A DNA stretch of 64,000 bases from an uncultured Alphaproteobacteria bacterium (GTDB lineage: Bacteria; Pseudomonadota; Alphaproteobacteria; Sphingomonadales; Sphingomonadaceae). Both the position numbers and the translations under genes were made by a program. Below the pieces are notes generated by a model. That model was not told the origin of the DNA. It worked only from the letters and a program-made list of their open reading frames with translations, and ran no database searches. The stretch spans positions 62,001 to 126,000 of the forward strand of contig CAIZNH010000040.1 in the NCBI GenBank assembly GCA_903934325.1, written 5' to 3'. This document shows positions 16,885-28,105 of the stretch, piece by piece. Position 1 is the first letter of the stretch; each line of letters starts with the position of its first letter.

Positions 16885-18324
16885 ATGGGTTTCACCGCTG
16901 ACCGCCTGCTGCTGTTCGGAGCCACCGGCGACCTTGCCCAGCGCATGCTGTTGCCGAGCCTGTTCGCGCTCGATGCCGACGGGCTGCTCGCGCCCGACAT
17001 CAAGATCATCGGCACCGCCCGCAGCGCGATGTCGGACAGCGAATATCGCAATTTCGCCCGCGCCGCGCTGGAGAAGTATCTGCCCGCCGAACGGCGCGGG
17101 AGCATGGCGGGGTTCCTCAATCGCCTCGCCTACCAGACCCTCGATGCGACCGCGATGGAAGGTTACGGCCCGCTGGCCGAGAAGGTCGGCACGCCCGAGC
17201 GCGGCCTTGCGATCTTCCTCTCGACCGCGCCCAGCCTGTTCGGCCCGACCATCAAGGGGCTCCAGTCCGCCGGGTTGACGGGCGACAATGTCCGCATGTG
17301 CCTCGAAAAGCCGCTGGGCACCGATCTTGCCTCCAGCCGCGAGATCAATGATGCGGTGGCGGGCGCCTTCCCGGAAAGCCGGATTTTCCGGATCGACCAC
17401 TATCTCGGCAAGGAGACGGTGCAGAACCTCCTCGCGCTGCGCTTTGCCAACCTGATGTTCGAGCCGCTGTGGAACGCCGCCCACATCGATCACGTGCAGA
17501 TCACTGTCGCCGAGACGGTGGGCCTCGAAGGGCGCGTTGCCTTCTACGATGATGCCGGCGCAATCCGCGACATGGTGCAGAACCACATGCTCCAGCTGCT
17601 GGCGCTCGTCGCGATGGAGCCGCCTGCCCACTTCGATGCGACCGCGGTGCGGGACGAGAAGGTCAAGGTGCTGCGCGCCCTGCGCCCGGTTTCCGCGGGC
17701 GAGACGGTGACGGGGCAGTACCGCGCCGGAGCCATCGGCGGGCAGGCCGTGCCGGGCTATGACGAGGAGCTGGGCAAGGACAGCGACACCGAGACCTTCG
17801 TCGCGATCAAGGGCCATGTCGATAACTGGCGCTGGAAGGGCGTGCCCTTCTACCTTCGCACCGGCAAGCGCATGCCCAAGCGCGTGACCGAGATCGTGAT
17901 CCAGTTCCGCTGCGTGCCGCACTCGATCTTCGCCGGACGCGGGGCGACGATGCAGCCCAACCGCCTGGTGATCGGCATCCAGCCCGAAGAGAACATCACC
18001 CTGTCGCTGATGACCAAGGTTCCGGGGCTCGACCGCGAGGGCATCCGTCTGCGCCAAGTGCCGCTCAACATCGCCATGCCCGATGCCTTCACCGGCGCGG
18101 TGCGGCGCATCGCCTATGAACGCCTGCTGCTCGATCTGGTCGAGGGTGACCAGACCCTGTTCGTGCGCCGTGACGAGGTGGAGGCGCAGTGGGAATGGGT
18201 CGATGCGATCCGCGCAGGCTGGGCAAGCGAAGGCCTCACCCCCAAAACCTATACCGCCGGCAGCTGGGGCCCGAGCGCGGCCATCGCGCTGGCCGAACGC
18301 GACGGCGTAACGTGGCATGAGTAA
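16885..18324 (+). CDS. zwf: Glucose-6-phosphate 1-dehydrogenase
   Basis: 479 aa, NAD(P)-dependent oxidation of glucose-6-phosphate to 6-phosphogluconolactone, first step of the Entner-Doudoroff branch. N-terminal nucleotide-binding motif LLLFGATGDLAQRMLLPSL (residues 8-26), EKPLGTD, then the catalytic RIDHYLGKETVQN motif, and YLRTGKRMPKR in the substrate domain. Starts at ATG 16885 after AAGGGGC. First gene of the tightly packed zwf-edd-eda operon (6 bp to edd). Confidence 0.96.
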   Translation: MGFTADRLLLFGATGDLAQRMLLPSLFALDADGLLAPDIKIIGTARSAMSDSEYRNFARAALEKYLPAERRGSMAGFLNRLAYQTLDATAMEGYGPLAEKVGTPERGLAIFLSTAPSLFGPTIKGLQSAGLTGDNVRMCLEKPLGTDLASSREINDAVAGAFPESRIFRIDHYLGKETVQNLLALRFANLMFEPLWNAAHIDHVQITVAETVGLEGRVAFYDDAGAIRDMVQNHMLQLLALVAMEPPAHFDATAVRDEKVKVLRALRPVSAGETVTGQYRAGAIGGQAVPGYDEELGKDSDTETFVAIKGHVDNWRWKGVPFYLRTGKRMPKRVTEIVIQFRCVPHSIFAGRGATMQPNRLVIGIQPEENITLSLMTKVPGLDREGIRLRQVPLNIAMPDAFTGAVRRIAYERLLLDLVEGDQTLFVRRDEVEAQWEWVDAIRAGWASEGLTPKTYTAGSWGPSAAIALAERDGVTWHE

Positions 18325-18330
18325 ACTGGC

Positions 18331-20142
<1,812 letters not shown>

Positions 20143-20145
20143 GCG

Positions 20146-20754
20146 ATGAATATCGACGCCATCATGCGCACCGCGCCGGTCATCCCGGTGATCGTGATCG
20201 ACGAGGTCGCCCATGCGGTGCCGCTGGCCGAGGCGCTGGTGGCAGGCGGCCTGCGCGTGCTCGAAGTCACGCTGCGCACCCCGGCCGCGCTTGAAGCGAT
20301 CACTGCGATGAAGGCGGTCGAAGGTGCAATCGTCGGCGCAGGCACGGTGACCAACCCGCGCGAGCTTGATGCGGCGCTGGAAGCGGGAAGCGAGTTCATC
20401 GTCTCGCCCGGCCTGACCGAGCCGCTCGGCAAGGCGGCGGTTGCGGCAGGCGTGCCGTTCCTCCCCGGCATCGCCAATGCGGGCGACATCATGCGCGGGC
20501 TCGATCTCGGGCTCGACCGGTTCAAGTTCTTCCCGGCCATGGCGGCAGGCGGACTTCCGGCGCTGAAGGCGCTCGCCGCGCCTTTCGGCAATGTGCGCTT
20601 CTGCCCGACCGGCGGGATCAGCCTTGAGAACGCGCCCGAATGGCTCGCCTTCGATCCCGTCCTGTGCGTGGGCGGCAGCTGGGTTTCCCCCAAGGGCGCG
20701 CCCGACAAGCCGGTGATCGAAAAGCTCGCGCGCGAGGCCTTCGCGCTGCGTTAG
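20146..20754 (+). CDS. eda: KDPG aldolase (2-dehydro-3-deoxyphosphogluconate aldolase)
   Basis: 202 aa class I aldolase that cleaves KDPG to pyruvate and glyceraldehyde-3-phosphate. RVLEVTLRTPAALEAI has the catalytic Glu region, GAGTVTNP follows, and RFKFFPA contains the Schiff-base Lys. FCPTGGIS is the phosphate-binding loop. Last gene of zwf-edd-eda. Its TAG stop overlaps the TAA stop of the convergent esterase gene within TTAG. Confidence 0.95.
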   Translation: MNIDAIMRTAPVIPVIVIDEVAHAVPLAEALVAGGLRVLEVTLRTPAALEAITAMKAVEGAIVGAGTVTNPRELDAALEAGSEFIVSPGLTEPLGKAAVAAGVPFLPGIANAGDIMRGLDLGLDRFKFFPAMAAGGLPALKALAAPFGNVRFCPTGGISLENAPEWLAFDPVLCVGGSWVSPKGAPDKPVIEKLAREAFALR

Positions 20755-21659
20755 TCGCGCTTGGCGAGCAGCCAGCCGAAAATCTCGGGCAGACGCGCCG
20801 CCCAGGCGTTTTCCTCGTGCTCTGCGCCTTCGTAGACGCGGCTCTCGAAGTCGCCGCCCTTCTGCCAGCCCTGCGCCACCATGCGCGCATCCACCACCTG
20901 CTGGTAGGGCGCGTAAAAGGCATCAAGCGTTGCCGTGCCGTGGTCCATCCACACGCGGCGACCATCGGGCTGGCCAAGTCGCGCAGCAAACCATGTGTCC
21001 CACAGGCCCTGCAATTGCGCCGCATCGATCGCGCGCGGATCGACCGCCGGCCAGTGCGAAGAGACGCAGCCTGCGCGCCCGAACACCTGAGGCTGTTCGA
21101 GAAAGGCATAGCAGCTCATCAGCCCTCCCATGCTGGAGCCGACAATCGCGGTATCATCCCGTCCCGGACGGGTGCGGAAACTCGCATCGACCCAGCTCTT
21201 CAATGGCCCGGCGATCCACGCGAGATAGTGCTGCGAGATCACGCCGCCCGCCGTCATCCCGTCCATCTGCGCGCGCAGATTGCCCGATGTCAGATCATAG
21301 AGGCTGCGCGGGAGATATTGCCGGTGCCGGTCAGGCCCGGGCGCCCAGATGCCGATGATGATATGCGGCTCCACCTTGCCGCTCGCCGCCGCTGCCAGCA
21401 TCGCTGTGTCGGCAGCCCAGATCTTGTTGAAGTTCGACTTCTTGACGTCGAACAGATTGTGCCCGTCATGCATGTAGAGCACCGGGTAGCGCTGACCCCC
21501 CGCGTCATAGCCCGGCGGCAGCCAGATCGAGAGGCGCTGATCGGGCAGGCCAGCAGCGGGAACGCGCTCGTATTCGATGGTGCGGCCACCATCCTGCGCC
21601 ATGGCGGGGGATATCGCCAGCGCCAGAACCGCCATCAGCAAGGTCAGCAAACGTGCCAT
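20751..21659 (-). CDS. Secreted alpha/beta hydrolase, enterochelin-esterase/Esterase D-like
   Basis: 302 aa from the ATG at 21659 (MARLLTLLMAVLALAISPAMAQ, a clear signal peptide); the frame extends to 21728 but the leader supports the later start. PF00756-type fold: LSIWLPPGYDAGG and YPVLYMHDGHNLFD precede the nucleophile elbow VGSSMGGLMS. The late Asp/His region is EGAEHEENAW. Likely periplasmic carboxylesterase acting on an ester of a sugar or siderophore; substrate unknown. It is convergent with eda and shares three bases with it. Confidence 0.82.
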   Translation of the reverse strand: MARLLTLLMAVLALAISPAMAQDGGRTIEYERVPAAGLPDQRLSIWLPPGYDAGGQRYPVLYMHDGHNLFDVKKSNFNKIWAADTAMLAAAASGKVEPHIIIGIWAPGPDRHRQYLPRSLYDLTSGNLRAQMDGMTAGGVISQHYLAWIAGPLKSWVDASFRTRPGRDDTAIVGSSMGGLMSCYAFLEQPQVFGRAGCVSSHWPAVDPRAIDAAQLQGLWDTWFAARLGQPDGRRVWMDHGTATLDAFYAPYQQVVDARMVAQGWQKGGDFESRVYEGAEHEENAWAARLPEIFGWLLAKRD

Positions 21660-21793
21660 GATCCCACTCCCCGCAAGGTTTTGTTTGCCGCGAAAATAAC
21701 AGCCCTGCGCCATTTGGCCACCGGGCAAGGCAATTGCGCGCGGCCCGAGCGGGGATTACAGCCGATCACCCGCTTTCCCGGAAACGCCCGCGC

Positions 21794-22801
21794 ATGACCT
21801 CCTGGCGAATGACCGCCCCGATTGACGATATCAGAGGCCCGCTTGCCGAGGTGCTGGCGGCGGGAGAGCCTTGCGCGATTGCGACGCTGGTGGCGGTCGA
21901 CGGCTCGGCCCCGCGCGATGCGGGCGCGCAGATGCTGGTCACGGCGGGCGAATATTGGGGCTTCCTCTCGGGCGGCTGCATCGAGTCAGATGTCGCCCGC
22001 CATGGCCGCGAAGCCATGGCCGAGGGCACCCCGCGATCCTTGCGCTATGGCGAGGGCAGTCCGTGGATCGACATCAAGCTAGCCTGCGGGAGCGGGATCG
22101 ATGTGCTGGTGGAGCCAGTCGCGGCGGGCGATGCGGCATTGGCAGCGCTGGTGGCGAGCCATGCCGAACGCCGCCCCGTGGTCTGGTCGAGCGACGGGAC
22201 TGCGCGCCGTGTCGAACCTGCGGGGGAAGCGAGCGCCTTTGCATGGAACGGCAGCGGTTACGCGCGCCTGTTCGCGCCCACCACGCGGCTGGTGCTGATC
22301 GGTGAGGACGGCGCGGCGCTCTCTGCCGCAGCGATTGCGCTGGAGGCGGGGATGGAGGTTGCGCTCGTCACCCCCGGCGGGCCGGATGCACCGCCGCCGC
22401 TGCCGGGCATCATCTACCATCGCTGCGCCCCCGCCGAGGCGCTGGCGACCATCGGCATCGACCAATGGACCGCCATTGCGGTGCTCTCGCATGACCGCGA
22501 GGATGACGAACGCGGGCTCGCCGCAGCGCTCGCCTCGCCCGCCTTCTATGTCGGTGCCATCGGTGCGCGGGCGCGGCTCGATGCGCGGCTCGCCAAGCTG
22601 CGCGGGCATGGGGTGAGCGAGGCGGAAATCGCGCGGCTCCACGCGCCGATCGGGCTTCAGGGCTTCGGCAAGTCCCCGCGCGAAATCGCGCTGTCGCTGG
22701 TGGCGGAAGTGGCGCAGGCGGCCCATGCGCGGGCAGCCTCGGCAAGATCGGCCGGGGTGTCGATATCAAGCACTGCGCCGCGTTCCTCGGTATCGAGATA
22801 G
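21794..22801 (+). CDS. XdhC/CoxI family molybdoenzyme maturation protein
   Basis: 335 aa from ATG 21794; another in-frame ATG is at 21809. XdhC-type proteins bind molybdenum cofactor and promote its sulfuration and insertion into xanthine-oxidase-family enzymes. The N-terminal XdhC domain has VAVDGSAPRDAGAQM and GFLSGGCIESDVA. The C-terminal Rossmann domain holds VLSHDREDDERGL and FYVGAIGARARLDARL, and closes with GLQGFGKSPREIALSLVAEV. Convergent with the molybdoenzyme operon; its last 145 bp overlap the 3' end of the nucleotidyltransferase gene, and the tail past ALSLVAEVAQAAHA looks like read-through rather than conserved sequence. Confidence 0.87.
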   Translation: MTSWRMTAPIDDIRGPLAEVLAAGEPCAIATLVAVDGSAPRDAGAQMLVTAGEYWGFLSGGCIESDVARHGREAMAEGTPRSLRYGEGSPWIDIKLACGSGIDVLVEPVAAGDAALAALVASHAERRPVVWSSDGTARRVEPAGEASAFAWNGSGYARLFAPTTRLVLIGEDGAALSAAAIALEAGMEVALVTPGGPDAPPPLPGIIYHRCAPAEALATIGIDQWTAIAVLSHDREDDERGLAAALASPAFYVGAIGARARLDARLAKLRGHGVSEAEIARLHAPIGLQGFGKSPREIALSLVAEVAQAAHARAASARSAGVSISSTAPRSSVSR

Positions 22802-23313
22802 GCGACTCCTTCGGTCAGGCCTTTGAGCAGGGCCGCCGCGCCGACATCACCGGTAAGCTGTGCGAGATCGGCAAAGGCAGCGCGGGTGAAGGCTGCCGGA
22901 TGGCCGGGCTGGCCTGCCACACGTGGCCTTGCGGCATAGCCTGCCTGTTCGGCCAGCTGCGCCAGCGCGCCGCACAGCCCCACCGGCACCAGCGGCATAT
23001 CGCCGAGAAACACGAACACGCCCTTGCACTCGGGAGAAAGCGCAGCCAGCCCGCGCCGGAGCGAGGCGGCTATGCCTTCCTCCCAATCGGGGGCCTCAAC
23101 GATGCGGCAGTCACAGCCTGCGAGCGCCGCCGTGATTGCGGGGTGCGCCGCGCCGGTCGCCACCAGCACCGCGTCAAATCCGCCCGCCAGCACCGCCTCC
23201 ACAGTGCGCCGGATGACCGGCGCACCCGCAAAATCCGCCAGCAACTTGTCGCTACCAAAGCGTCGCCCCGCCCCGGCAGCGAGCACCAGCGCCGACCAGC
23301 CGCGCAGGATCAA
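22657..23313 (-). CDS. MobA-like NTP transferase (molybdenum cofactor cytidylyltransferase type)
   Basis: 218 aa. The N-terminal signature SALVLAAGAGRRFGSDKLLADFAG and later FLGDMPLVP identify the MobA/MocA nucleotidyltransferase family. It probably attaches CMP to the molybdopterin of the enzyme encoded just upstream. QPGHPAAFTRAAF is the usual late motif. Its start overlaps the stop of the large subunit by four bases. The C-terminal tail overlaps xdhC on the other strand. Confidence 0.85.
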   Translation of the reverse strand: MILRGWSALVLAAGAGRRFGSDKLLADFAGAPVIRRTVEAVLAGGFDAVLVATGAAHPAITAALAGCDCRIVEAPDWEEGIAASLRRGLAALSPECKGVFVFLGDMPLVPVGLCGALAQLAEQAGYAARPRVAGQPGHPAAFTRAAFADLAQLTGDVGAAALLKGLTEGVAYLDTEERGAVLDIDTPADLAEAARAWAACATSATSDSAISRGDLPKP

Positions 23314-25580
23314 GCCTTGGCTTGGGTCAGCAGCGGCAGGTTGCGGATGCGCTTGCCCGTCGCCGCGGCCAGCGCATTGGCCAGCGCCGGGGTCGCGGGC
23401 GGCGTGCCCGGTTCGCCGATCCCGCCGGTCTTCGCGCCGCTCTCGATGAAGTGGACATCGATCTGCGGCGGCGCGTCAGCGAGCTTGAGGATCGGGTAAT
23501 CGCCGAAATTGCTCTCGACCACCGCGCCCTTGTCGAGCGTGATCGCCTCGCCAATCGCCGCCGACAGGCTCATGATGAGGCCGCCTGCAATCTGCGCTTC
23601 GGCATTCAGGGGGTTCACCGTGGTGCCGCAATCGACCACCGCCCAGGCCTTCAAGACCTTGGGGGAGCCGTCTTCCTTGGTGGTCGCTTCGATCACCTCG
23701 GCAACGATGGTGCCGAAACTCTCGACAATCGCGATACCCCGGCCCGTGCCTTCGGGCAGCGGACTGCCCCAGCCCGAGCGCTGCGCCACGGTATCGAGCA
23801 CCTTCTGGTGGCGCGAGCCTTGCGCCAGATGCTTGCGGCGGAACTGGTAGGGATCCGCGCCCGCAGCCGCCGCCAGCTCGTCCATGAAGCTTTCGGTGTA
23901 GAAGCCGAGCTGGGTCGCATTGACCGAGCGCCAAGGCCCGTCGATCTGGTTCGACTGATAGGCAAAGTGCCGCCGCGAGGTGGCCGGGATGGCGTAGATG
24001 AAGGGCACCTCGCCCTCGGCGTTGCCGCTCTGGGCATAATCGATCCGCATCGCGGTGATCGCGCCATCCTTGATCGAGGCCTTGAGCCCGGCGGAGGACT
24101 GCGGGCGATAGGTGCCGTGCCGCACTTCTTCCTCGCGGCTCCACACCAGCTTGACGGGATAGGGGACTTGCTTGGCGACGAGCGCGATCTGGTCGATGAT
24201 CTCGACCACGTCGGGGAAGCGCCGGCCGAAGCCGCCGCCCATGATCATCGGATTGAAGATCACGCTCTCGACATCGAGCCCGGCCGCCTTGGCCGCGCGA
24301 TTGCGGGTGCTGAGCGGATCCTGCAACCCGCCCCAGATGGTCAGCTTGCCGTCCTTGAAATGGCCAGTCAGCGCGAAGGGCTCCATCATCGCATGGTGGA
24401 TGAAGGGGACGCGGTATTCCGCCTCGACCATCTGCACGCCATCCGCCGCGAAAGCCGCATCGACATCGCCCTCGCCGCCTTCGTTATCGGGCTTGCCGCC
24501 TGCGCGCAGCTTGGCCTGCGCGGCATAGATGGCCGGGGTCGAGACGGCCGCATGGCCGCCGTCGGTGAACTTGGGCGTAAGCGCGGCGAGCCCCTTGGTC
24601 GCGGCCCAGTAGCCCTTGCCGATCACCACCACGGCATCGGGCAGCTTCACCACCTTCTCGACGCCAGCGACGGCCATGGCCGGGGCCTCGTCGACCGATT
24701 CCAGCATGCCGCCACGCACCGGCGCGGCCGCAATGGTCGCCACGCGCATTTCGGGCAGGGTGAAGTCGATCCCGTAGACCGCCGAGCCATCGACCTTGGC
24801 CGGGATATCGCGCCGGGGCACGGGCTTGCCGATCAGCTTCCACTGATCGCGGGTCTTGAGCACCGGATCGCTCGCCAGCGAACGCCCGGCAGCGCCTGCC
24901 GCCAGCTCGCCATAGCGCAGCGACTTGCCCGATGCGGCATGGGTGACCTTGCTGTCGGCGGTGGTCAGCTCGCTTTCCGGCACGCCCAGCCGGTCCGCCG
25001 CTTCGGCGATCAGCGCCGCGCGCACCGCCGCGCCGGTTGTGCGCATGCCAACCTCGCCGGTGAAGCGGATCGCGGAGGAGCCGCCGGTGATCATGATCGG
25101 CATCGAACGCGCCATCATGCCGATGACGGCATCGGGCAGCAGGCCTGCCAGCGTCTCACCCGCCATTTCGGGCAGGAAGCCCTTGGCAAGGTCCGCATTG
25201 GCGAAGGCGAAATCGGCCGGAGCCTGTTCGATCTTGAGCTTGGTCCAGTCGGCATCAAGCTCGTCCGCCAGCATCTGGCCCAGGGCCGTGTGCGAGCCCT
25301 GACCGAAATCGATATGCGGCGAATAGACCGTGACCGTGTCGTCTTCGGCAATCTTCATCCAGGTGTTGAAGGCGTGCTCGCCCTCGCCTGCAATCAGCGC
25401 CTTGGCGGTCGATTTGGCGGACTTGTCGGTCCACCACACGCCGAAGATGCCGCCGCCCACCAGCAGCGCGGACCCGGCAAGGAAGATGCGGCGCTTCACG
25501 CCCTTCTTCTTGACCGGCGCAGTCTCGGCCGGGCCGGTTTCGATCTCTTCGAGATTGGGGTTGGGATTATCAGCCATCAT
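23310..25580 (-). CDS. Isoquinoline 1-oxidoreductase-like molybdenum-binding large subunit
   Basis: 756 aa from ATG 25580, which overlaps the small-subunit stop by four bases. Xanthine-oxidase family, IorB type, without FAD domain. An N-terminal twin-arginine-like segment ([22 protein letters not shown]) suggests Tat export or anchoring in the periplasm. Family motifs: [41 protein letters not shown] and, at the C-terminus, [10 protein letters not shown] with the presumed catalytic Glu. The substrate is likely an N-heterocycle or aldehyde, not determinable here. Electron acceptor would be a cytochrome or quinone; no cytochrome subunit is encoded beside it. Confidence 0.87.
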   Translation of the reverse strand: MMADNPNPNLEEIETGPAETAPVKKKGVKRRIFLAGSALLVGGGIFGVWWTDKSAKSTAKALIAGEGEHAFNTWMKIAEDDTVTVYSPHIDFGQGSHTALGQMLADELDADWTKLKIEQAPADFAFANADLAKGFLPEMAGETLAGLLPDAVIGMMARSMPIMITGGSSAIRFTGEVGMRTTGAAVRAALIAEAADRLGVPESELTTADSKVTHAASGKSLRYGELAAGAAGRSLASDPVLKTRDQWKLIGKPVPRRDIPAKVDGSAVYGIDFTLPEMRVATIAAAPVRGGMLESVDEAPAMAVAGVEKVVKLPDAVVVIGKGYWAATKGLAALTPKFTDGGHAAVSTPAIYAAQAKLRAGGKPDNEGGEGDVDAAFAADGVQMVEAEYRVPFIHHAMMEPFALTGHFKDGKLTIWGGLQDPLSTRNRAAKAAGLDVESVIFNPMIMGGGFGRRFPDVVEIIDQIALVAKQVPYPVKLVWSREEEVRHGTYRPQSSAGLKASIKDGAITAMRIDYAQSGNAEGEVPFIYAIPATSRRHFAYQSNQIDGPWRSVNATQLGFYTESFMDELAAAAGADPYQFRRKHLAQGSRHQKVLDTVAQRSGWGSPLPEGTGRGIAIVESFGTIVAEVIEATTKEDGSPKVLKAWAVVDCGTTVNPLNAEAQIAGGLIMSLSAAIGEAITLDKGAVVESNFGDYPILKLADAPPQIDVHFIESGAKTGGIGEPGTPPATPALANALAAATGKRIRNLPLLTQAKA

Positions 25581-26059
25581 GCCTCTCCCTGCACGGTGGC
25601 CGCGGCGCGGCCGGTGGCGGCAAGGATTGCGCTGCGGATGCGCGGATAGGTGCCGCAGCGGCAGATATTGGTCATCACCTCGTCGATCTGCGCATCGGAC
25701 GGCGTGCCGGCGCTTTCGATCAGCGACACGGCGGCCATGATCTGGCCCGACTGGCAATAGCCGCATTGCGGCACCTGCGCGTCGATCCAGGCCTGCTGCA
25801 CCGCGTGAAGCGTGCTGTCCTCGCCCTTCAGGCCCTCGATCGTGGTGACGGCCTTGCCGGCAATCTCGCTGACGGGCACGCTGCACGAGCGGGTGAGCTG
25901 CCCGTCGACATGCACCGAACAGGCCCCGCAGGCGGAAATGCCGCAGCCGAATTTGGTGCCGGTGAGCGCGAGATCCTCACGCAAGACCCACAGCAACGGC
26001 GTATCGGGCTCAGCCGAAACGCTCACATCCTTGCCATTGACCGAAAAACCGATTGCCAC
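25577..26059 (-). CDS. [2Fe-2S] small subunit of isoquinoline 1-oxidoreductase-like enzyme
   Basis: 160 aa. Plant-type ferredoxin cluster in [17 protein letters not shown]...C and the second, CO-dehydrogenase-type cluster in [11 protein letters not shown]...[10 protein letters not shown]. Transfers electrons from the molybdenum centre of the large subunit. First gene of a three-gene set (small, large, nucleotidyltransferase), each overlapping the next by four bases. Confidence 0.93.
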   Translation of the reverse strand: MAIGFSVNGKDVSVSAEPDTPLLWVLREDLALTGTKFGCGISACGACSVHVDGQLTRSCSVPVSEIAGKAVTTIEGLKGEDSTLHAVQQAWIDAQVPQCGYCQSGQIMAAVSLIESAGTPSDAQIDEVMTNICRCGTYPRIRSAILAATGRAAATVQGEA

Positions 26060-26147
26060 GCGTCTGGCTCCTTGCCCCGTGTTTTGCGATTGCGCCTTCT
26101 AGCAGCCGAGCCGGGGCGCGGCCATGTCAAAAACGGCAGGGACTCTC

Positions 26148-26852
26148 CTAGACACTCACGCCGAACAGCCAACCGATCGCCGCCGTCACGGCCATGGCGA
26201 AGATCCCCCAGCCCACCACGCGCAAGGTCGCCGGCACCAGCGGCGCTCCGCCAGCTTGCGCGCCGAGCGCGCCGAAGATCGCCAGCACTGCCACCGACAC
26301 GCCAAGCACCATCGCGACGATCAGGCCCGCGGGCGCGAGCCATGCTGCGATCAGCGGCACCGCCGCCGCCACGCTGAAGGTCAACCCCGAAGCCAGCGCC
26401 GCCTGCAAGGGCCGGGCAGCGAGATGTTCGCTGAGCCCCAGCTCGTCGCGCACATGGGCGCTGAGCGCATCATTGGCGCTCAATTCGCGCGCCACCGTCA
26501 ACGCGGTTTCCTCCGACAGCCCGCGCGCGCGATAGATCGCAGTGAGTTCCTCAAGCTCGTGCTCGGGCGTATCGACCAGCGCCTGCTTCTCGCGGCGGAT
26601 ATCGGCCCGCTCGCTATCGGCCTGCGAGGAGACCGAGATGAACTCGCCGGCCGCCATCGACATCGCGCCAGCCACCAGCCCGGCCACGCCCGCCACCAAC
26701 ACTGCCCCGGGATCGGGCGTGGCAGCCGCCACGCCGAGGATCAGCGAGGAGACCGAGACGATCCCGTCATTGGCCCCCAACACCGCGGCGCGCAGCCAGC
26801 CGGTGCGGTGGACATAGTGCGGATCATCGGGATGTGCGCTCGGTCTCGGCAT
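26148..26852 (-). CDS. VIT1/CCC1 family (iron/manganese) transporter
   Basis: 234 aa from the ATG at 26852 (MPRPSAHPDDPHYVHRTGWLR); the frame opens further upstream across the promoter. Five membrane helices, with GANDGIVSVSSLILGVAAA and AGAMSMAAGEFISVSSQADSE as the family signatures in the first and second helices. A charged cytoplasmic insert (ERADIRREKQAL to LGLSEH) provides the acidic residues that bind Fe2+/Mn2+ in this family. Divergent from the arsR-carbonic anhydrase-sulP unit; they share a 159-bp intergenic region containing an operator and a stem-loop. Probably exports or sequesters Fe/Mn. Confidence 0.9.
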   Translation of the reverse strand: MPRPSAHPDDPHYVHRTGWLRAAVLGANDGIVSVSSLILGVAAATPDPGAVLVAGVAGLVAGAMSMAAGEFISVSSQADSERADIRREKQALVDTPEHELEELTAIYRARGLSEETALTVARELSANDALSAHVRDELGLSEHLAARPLQAALASGLTFSVAAAVPLIAAWLAPAGLIVAMVLGVSVAVLAIFGALGAQAGGAPLVPATLRVVGWGIFAMAVTAAIGWLFGVSV

Positions 26853-26891
26853 GGCTGATGTCTCCAGTAACCGGACAAGACTCCGGCTGCG

Positions 26892-26936
26892 CCCGAGCCA
26901 ATCTCCTCCCCTGAGGCGGAGATTGCAAGGCTCGGG
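26892..26936 (-). other. Structured leader (composite stem-loop) of the VIT transporter gene
   Basis: CCCGAGCC (26892-26899) pairs with 26929-26936, and AATCTCC (26900-26906) with 26918-26924, leaving a one-sided 4-nt bulge (GCAA) and an 11-nt loop. A 15-bp interrupted stem 40 nt upstream of the start codon on the minus strand. Could be a cis-regulatory RNA or a transcription attenuator. Confidence 0.4.
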
Positions 26937-26969
26937 TCTTGACCGACTCAGGTTTCCTACATAGGTTGT

Positions 26970-26999
26970 CATATGAATATCTGCAAAGATATGCATATG
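26970..26999. promoter_or_regulatory. ArsR-type operator (12-bp inverted repeat)
   Basis: CATATGAATATC, six bases, then GATATGCATATG: the arms match at 11 of 12 positions. It is strikingly AT-rich and ends 12 nt before the TTG start of the first arsR gene, so autoregulation is likely. The same site faces the VIT gene. Confidence 0.65.
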
Positions 27000-27011
27000 T
27001 GGGAGGACATA

Positions 27012-27377
27012 TTGCCGAGCCGGATCATGGTATCGCGCGAGCTGGCCGAGCTGCTCAAGCTGCTCGCCCATCCCGATCGGCTGCGGCTGATCGAGGAGCT
27101 GCGGCTCGGCGAACAGGATGTCGGCGGCATCGCCCTCGCGCTCGATCTGCCCGCGACCCGCATTTCCCAGCACCTCTCCCTGCTGCGCAGTCACCGCATC
27201 GTCGAAGACCGGCGCGAGGGCCGCAACCATTTCTACCGCCTCACCCATCCCGGCATCGCCGCATGGATCGTCGAGGCACTCGAATTCGTCGAGGTCCGTC
27301 ACCGCATGGGTGAAAGCTTGCAAATCAACGAAGTGCGCGAGCTGTGGACCACCGGCACCCCTGCGACTTCCAGCTAG
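27012..27377 (+). CDS. ArsR family winged-helix regulator (paralogue 1)
   Basis: 121 aa from TTG 27012. This start is chosen because GGGAGG (27001-27006) is five bases upstream, and because the resulting MPSRIMVSRELAELL aligns with MPSRKIVANELANVL of the paralogue at 29701-30066. An upstream ATG at 26973 lies inside the operator. The winged helix has LLAHPDRLRLIEEL, the recognition helix ATRISQHLSLLRSHRIV and the wing EGRNHFYRL. No cysteine is present, so it is neither a CxC metalloregulator nor a BigR/SqrR-type thiol sensor. It precedes carbonic anhydrase by 13 bp and is the first gene of that operon. Confidence 0.85.
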   Translation: MPSRIMVSRELAELLKLLAHPDRLRLIEELRLGEQDVGGIALALDLPATRISQHLSLLRSHRIVEDRREGRNHFYRLTHPGIAAWIVEALEFVEVRHRMGESLQINEVRELWTTGTPATSS

Positions 27378-27390
27378 AAGGAATATCCCA

Positions 27391-28056
27391 ATGTCGAACT
27401 TTGCCCGCGGCGTCATCAAGTTCCAGCGCGAGGTTTACCCCGAAAAGCAGGCGCTGTTCGAGCGTCTGAGCACCGGCCAGAGCCCCGAGGCGCTGTTCAT
27501 CACCTGCTCGGACAGCCGGATCGAGACCGCCATGCTGACCCAGACCGATCCGGGTGAGCTGTTCATCTGCCGCAACGCGGGCAATATCGTGCCCCCGCAC
27601 ACCAACCAGACCGGCGGCATGACCGCCTCGATCGAATTCGCCATCGGCGCGCTGCACATCCCGCACATCGTGATCTGCGGTCACACCGAATGCGGCGCAA
27701 TGAAGGGCGCGATGAACCGCGACGGGCTGACAAGCCTGCCGCACGTGCGCGAATGGCTGGGCTATTCGCAGGGCGCAGTCGATATCACCGAGGCGCTTGG
27801 CGCCGGGCTCGATCCCGATGCCAAGATGCGCATGCTGCTCGAACAGAACGTCATCCTGCAGTTGCAGCATCTCAAGACTCACCCGACTGTGGCCGTCGCG
27901 CTCGCTCAGAAGGCAGTCCAGCTGCATGGCTGGGTCTATGACATCAAGACCGGCGAGGTCTCGGCCTATGACGAGGTGACCGGCACGTGGATCACCGTCG
28001 AGGAGCGCTATGCCGCCGACCTCGCGGAAGCTGCGGTGGCCCATCACGCGCATTGA
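27391..28056 (+). CDS. Beta-class carbonic anhydrase
   Basis: 221 aa from ATG 27391 with GAAGGA upstream. Zinc ligands Cys39, His98 and Cys101 (CSDSR; GHTECGAMKG) with the Asp41-Arg43 dyad identify an active beta-CA interconverting CO2 and bicarbonate. Cytoplasmic: no signal peptide. It lies between an ArsR regulator and a SulP transporter, suggesting joint control of bicarbonate supply. Confidence 0.94.
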   Translation: MSNFARGVIKFQREVYPEKQALFERLSTGQSPEALFITCSDSRIETAMLTQTDPGELFICRNAGNIVPPHTNQTGGMTASIEFAIGALHIPHIVICGHTECGAMKGAMNRDGLTSLPHVREWLGYSQGAVDITEALGAGLDPDAKMRMLLEQNVILQLQHLKTHPTVAVALAQKAVQLHGWVYDIKTGEVSAYDEVTGTWITVEERYAADLAEAAVAHHAH

Positions 28057-28105
28057 GGCGCCAGCGCCCCGTTCTTCCGCCCCCTTCCCCGGAGCACCCC
28101 TGCCC

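Noticed and set aside
26860..26950. yybP-ykoY (Mn2+) riboswitch in front of the VIT gene
   Set aside because: CAGGGGAG and CAAGACC stretches occur but in the wrong order and without the four-way layout of that class; only a generic stem-loop is supported.
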